Origin: Pelecanus crispus
Taxonomy: Eukaryota > Chordata > Aves > Pelecaniformes > Pelecanidae
Reading direction: 5' to 3'
Assembly (NCBI RefSeq): GCF_030463565.1
Contig: NC_134676.1
Coordinates: 29,265,228 to 29,329,227 of the forward strand
DNA length: 64,000 nucleotides
Under the pieces are notes generated by a model. The model made no database searches. It had not been told where the DNA came from and saw only the letters and a program-made list of their open reading frames with translations. How positions within the stretch are numbered: the first letter of the stretch is position 1; every line of letters starts with the position of its first letter. The translations under genes were made by a program, and so were the position numbers. Below are positions 59,881 to 64,000 of this stretch, one piece after another.

Positions 59881-60535
59881 GAGACACTAAATATATAAAC
59901 ATTGAATGGGAGCCCAGGAAGATTGAACTTAAGTGCAGTGCTGTTTTCATCTCATATATTGCAGTGTTATACCACATACCAGTGAGTGGTATGGAGTAAT
60001 CTGTAGTAGACTTCAGTGTCAAGGAAGAGAGCGCGCTCCTCCACTAACAGTGTCCTTTTCTCACCATGCCTGTAAACTCTCAAACTCAGCAACCCAAAGT
60101 ACGTGGGCTTCAAGCCACATCACAAGCCTTTTGTGAGCTGTGGGATGCCTCTCTCCATTTGTAACACCCCGCAGAGGCCGACTAGAGAGTAGTCGGAGAA
60201 GTGCTACATGAAGCACCAAACATTGTTCAAACAGGCTTTGCCAAATACTTGGGAGTTCTTGTTGTTCGGACTGGTAAAGACTTGACCAGAAAGGCTTTTG
60301 TTTTAGCCTTAGTTAACAATTAATATCTTGCTAAAGAGTAGGTAAAAGTCAGAACTCACCATGTTCCTCACTGGCTGCGTGTGAAAAAGATGGTACCTTA
60401 AATTTACACACAGATGTCAGAGACTCAAACAGATAATTCCTGTAGACATCCTATATACAGAATTCAAGAGAACTTGATCATTTAAGCCATGATCACAGAA
60501 ACGTTTTGACCCCTGCTAAGACAATTAGGTACAAG
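59881..60535. other. Spacer between the coding-like tract and the CR1 end
   Basis: No conserved open frame, RNA or repeat recognised. Confidence 0.45.
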
Positions 60536-60747
60536 TTCAAGCATTGGAACAGGCTGCCCAGAGAGGTGGTGGAGTCACCATCCCTGGAAGTGTTAAAAAA
60601 ATGGGTAGATGTGGCACTTCGGGATATGGTTTAGTCTAGTCTGCCCTTGATTGGTTTAGGTGGGCTTGGTAGTGTAGGTTAATGGTTGGACTGGATGATC
60701 TTAAAGGTCTTTTCCAACCTAGATGATTCTATGATTCTATGATTCTA
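60536..60747 (+). mobile_element. CR1 LINE 3' end with terminal octamer repeats
   Basis: GGAACAGGCTGCCCAGAGAG through GACTGGATGATCTTAAAGGT and ending in repeats of ATGATTCT, the classical avian CR1 3' terminus. Severely 5'-truncated (about 210 bp). Confidence 0.92.
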
Positions 60748-63700
60748 AGTCAGAAACATTTTTAAGACATGACCCAATATCAGCATAGTCCCACTCAAGG
60801 ATGGCACATTTAGCCCAGGATGAATCAGGACAAAATTTGACCTGCTTTAGATGTGTAGCTGTCAATGTGCCACCTTTGACTAATGTCTTGGCAGCTGAGA
60901 AGGTGCAATTCATTCTGGATTTTGTCTTTGACTTTCTAGGCCTCCTGGTCCACCTTGGTGCTCGGCAGGAGGTAAGTAGTGAGCACAGGTGGCCAGAGGT
61001 TGGGAGGCTGGACAGGGCGAGGGCATTGCTCCTTCTGCAGCAGCTAGCTGTTATTTCTACTCAAGCCCTGGTGGGAACCCACCACCCACTTAGTTTTAGA
61101 TGTAAAAATCAATCTTCTCTATCGTTGATCACAGTATAGCTTATCCCCAAGGATTTCTAAGTGAAGAGTATACCTGCCAATATTCACTGCATTTATGAAT
61201 GGGTTCATACTCCTTCAGGGCTTACTTGCATTGCTACAGAATTAAATGGAAAATATCTCAAATTATCTGAGACATTAATTACAGGATCTCTCTCCTAATT
61301 TGCCAGAGCTTGTCTACAACAAAGAATTTGGGGCTTATGTGGAGAACGTTAGAAAGGTTTTCAATAATCAGTGGAGTCATTAAATCAAATGTAACCTAAA
61401 CAAGCATGATTTGTTCACGTGATGAGTACCCTGTTATATCAGCTCTGATGACCAATGCTCGGTTTTGAAAATGCCCACTAGCATCAGGAATAGACACTGG
61501 CTTAAAAGAGTGTAACTAATAAGTTGAAATAAAAACAGGAAAAGCAAATTTAGGCATCTTGTGTTGTTCTGGAGGATTATTACAATAATAATCAGCCTGC
61601 ACTGAACAAGAAGAGGTGGAGAGGATGGCAATGATTGTCAGGGGTACAGAATTACTTCTCTGCTAATCTAGTGATTCCAAAGCAGAACCTCTCAGCCTGA
61701 AAGAGAGCTGACCAATGAAAAAGATTGTGATAAAATTTACAAAGTCATGAAAGTCAGAGAGAGGGTGGTTAACAACAGTTGTTGCTTGCCTCTTCTAGTA
61801 CAAAAATGAGAGCGCATCGGATTAAATGAGCAGGTGACTGGCTTAAGGCAAACAAAAGAGATGCTTCACACCACACGTGGTTAGAGCTGGGGAACATTTC
61901 ACCACTGAACATGTTTAGTGGTATAAATGTACATGATTTCAAAAAGTGACTGGGCAAATTCACAGAAGAAATTCCATCATGGGCTATTAAATTCAGATGT
62001 TATCTCTGGCTTGAAAAAAAAAAAAACCAAACCCAACCTATATTTCTGGCAGCTAGGAATCAATTTTACATGCTTGTCCTGTTCCTATATTCTTCCCTAA
62101 ACGTCTGGTATTGGCTGATGCTGAAATCAGCTTATGCTGCTAGACAGGTCTTGGTCTAACCTGGTATAAAGTCTCCTTGTGTTCTATTAGATGAGAAGTG
62201 CAGAAGGGTCCTGAGAACATTTAATCACATTTTACAGAAATTAAAGGCCCGAAAGGACCTTAAAGAAAGTCACTTTCACCTGTCACAGCACATGTATCTG
62301 CACTGCAAGAACTATAGAATGGGGGGGAAAGAAAAAAAGAAGGAAAAAACCAACCATGAACTTGGTCAAGAAGGAAAAAATGAAATTTGAGAAGGTGAGA
62401 GTGGGGGCAGGGTCATCTCCAAGGGTGACAAACTCTTTTCCAGCAGTAAGCATGGCAGAAAGCCCTAGCTTTTCCTCCAGCCTTCTTCAGCTTTTCAGAT
62501 GACTGCTGCAACCCCTCACCAATGCATTGCTTTTTGGCCTGGTCACACAGACCCTGTTTGTAATCCCAGCCTCCACAGAAGGCTTAAGGCAAGTGTTACC
62601 TTCCCCCATAACTACACAGCAAGGGAAGAGAGGGATAAACCCACAAAAAAGTGGAGCTAAAATGGTGGTCACTCTGATACTGGGCATTGGAGGCCACAGC
62701 TACTGGTGCAACGGACACCATAATCCTGTTGCACGGTCATTGCCGGAGGATTTTTTCTTTCCATGTCATAAGCAGCTCAGAATCCAGTCCAATCTTTGGC
62801 CAAAGGAACTACAGTGACAGAAAGTATGAAGTATTCAGGAAATCATTTTATTTCAATAACAGAAATTCTGGTTCTGCAGATAAGACCCAGATCTGGGTGT
62901 GGAGATGTACAAGACCACAGCAAAAGAAGTGCAGCCTTTGGTGCTGGAGTCCTGCAAGGTGCAGCAAGCCCAAGGCAGGCTCTTCAGCTCCACCATGTGT
63001 AGCTGAGGGCCAGTCTCTACCCCACTTTCCACAGGCTGCACCTGGTCAAACACTCAACAAATCACTAAGGGATGCACACCGCCACCAGGCAGCTGACCTG
63101 CGTGGAGCTGGAGAAGGTTCTGGCATCCTTCTGCACGGTCAGGGTCAGCTCTGGAAAACCCAGAGCACCTCAGCCAGTGTGCCAGCACGGCCGTGTGAAA
63201 GTGCCCCAGACCGTGCCCAGGGTGCTCTTAGATTTTGAATGAAGGGCCAGGGAAGGTCTGTAGGCTCATCTATCCCCTGTCCCAACATGGGCTCCTGGGT
63301 GCTCTGCTCAGGCACAGGCTCCTCCGCTGTAGGAAGGGAGTGTGGCCCAGGATGCTGTGGGGTTTCCGAGGGGCACTGTCCCCCAGAACGCATCAAGGGG
63401 AGGTGAAGGTGGATCCACCCAGTCTGGCTCCGGCCCAGCATCCCTGGAAGCACCATCTGAGCCAGGATGCCCTGGCTTTCTGGGGCTCTCCAGCCAGCTC
63501 CAGCTGCGGAGGGCTGCCAAAATACCCAACCCCTTCTCAGTTTTGGATCTGACAGATGAAGCTTGGGGGGAAGCTCCCATTGTCGCTGCTCTGCAGAGCC
63601 GTGGACACCAGGGGCCCAGCTTTGTTGCCTGGGAGGGCCATGGGCTTGGGTGAAGAGCAGGAGCCACCAGGACTGCTTGTATCTATTACCAGAGAGCTTT

Positions 63701-64000
63701 GGTCAATACATGCACCGCACCGATAATATGTGGGGTGTTCTGTACATGCATGCAGGAATTGCATGTATAACATATAATTAAAATTTATAATGAATATTAA
63801 TAAGCCCAAGCAATAATAATAATTTTTTAAAAACCCTACCTGCACACCTGTATTTCACATCTTGCTTCTGTGTTGCTCTTGTTTTAGGTACACATTATGT
63901 TGCATCATTTATAACCGGCAGGAAACCATGGAGGACAGACAGCCCCCGAGGTCCTGAGCCCGGGGTGGCCGTTTCGCGGGTGGGTGTATGGCCCATGAGG
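60748..64000. other. Intergenic sequence toward the right edge
   Basis: AT-rich to about 62400, then moderately G+C-rich with overlapping open frames on both strands between 62500 and 63670. None resembles a known protein or shows splice-flanked conservation. By human synteny the next gene would be FOXD1, but no forkhead sequence is present. Confidence 0.45.

Noticed and set aside
62687-63667. Cluster of open frames on both strands near the right end
   Set aside because: Frames overlap on both strands with no recognisable motif; raised G+C explains them. A lncRNA cannot be excluded from sequence alone.

Overview
This is nuclear DNA from a bird. Three facts point there. Multi-exon vertebrate genes carry GT-AG introns. 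CR1 LINEs are present, one ending in the avian CR1 terminal octamer repeats. Several solo LTRs are of a kind common in bird genomes. The gene block ARHGEF28(?)-UTP15-ANKRA2-BTF3 matches human 5q13.2, which corresponds to part of the avian Z chromosome (established synteny, recalled rather than searched). The species cannot be fixed from the window alone.

Layout. 1-4.6 kb: AT-rich sequence, then a strong CpG island (about 3.72-4.53 kb) with a consensus splice donor on the minus strand. By synteny this is probably the promoter and first non-coding exon of ARHGEF28. 4.6-16.8 kb: intergenic, with a small tandem duplication, a probable solo LTR (8.1-9.0 kb), a CR1 LINE split by a later LTR insertion (10.5-12.9 kb) and a second CR1 (14.4-15.5 kb). 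16.8-25.5 kb: UTP15 on the minus strand, 12 coding exons, predicted 520 residues. 25.5-26.1 kb: CpG-island bidirectional promoter shared with ANKRA2. 26.8-35.7 kb: ANKRA2 on the plus strand, 8 coding exons, predicted 313 residues. 35.7-49.3 kb: intergenic, with a CR1 fragment (35.9-36.6 kb) and a second type of probable solo LTR (39.6-40.4 kb). 49.3-56.5 kb: BTF3 on the minus strand, 5 coding exons, predicted 162 residues, with a CpG-island promoter. 57-64 kb: intergenic, with an unrecognised intronless coding-like tract (58.0-59.9 kb) and a CR1 3' end (60.5-60.75 kb).

All three recognised genes look intact. UTP15 acts in ribosomal RNA transcription and 18S processing. BTF3 is the beta subunit of the nascent-polypeptide-associated complex at the ribosome exit. 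ANKRA2 is an ankyrin-repeat adaptor. They are neighbours by conserved synteny and do not form a dedicated pathway, although UTP15 and BTF3 both serve protein-synthesis housekeeping and have the expected TATA-less CpG promoters.

I found no undescribed system. The most useful observations are: four copies of one LTR family with readable target duplications, all three genic copies being antisense to their host gene; an LTR filling most of a short UTP15 intron; a possible in-frame N-terminal extension of BTF3; a micro-uORF ahead of ANKRA2; and the unidentified decayed reading-frame tract at 58-60 kb.
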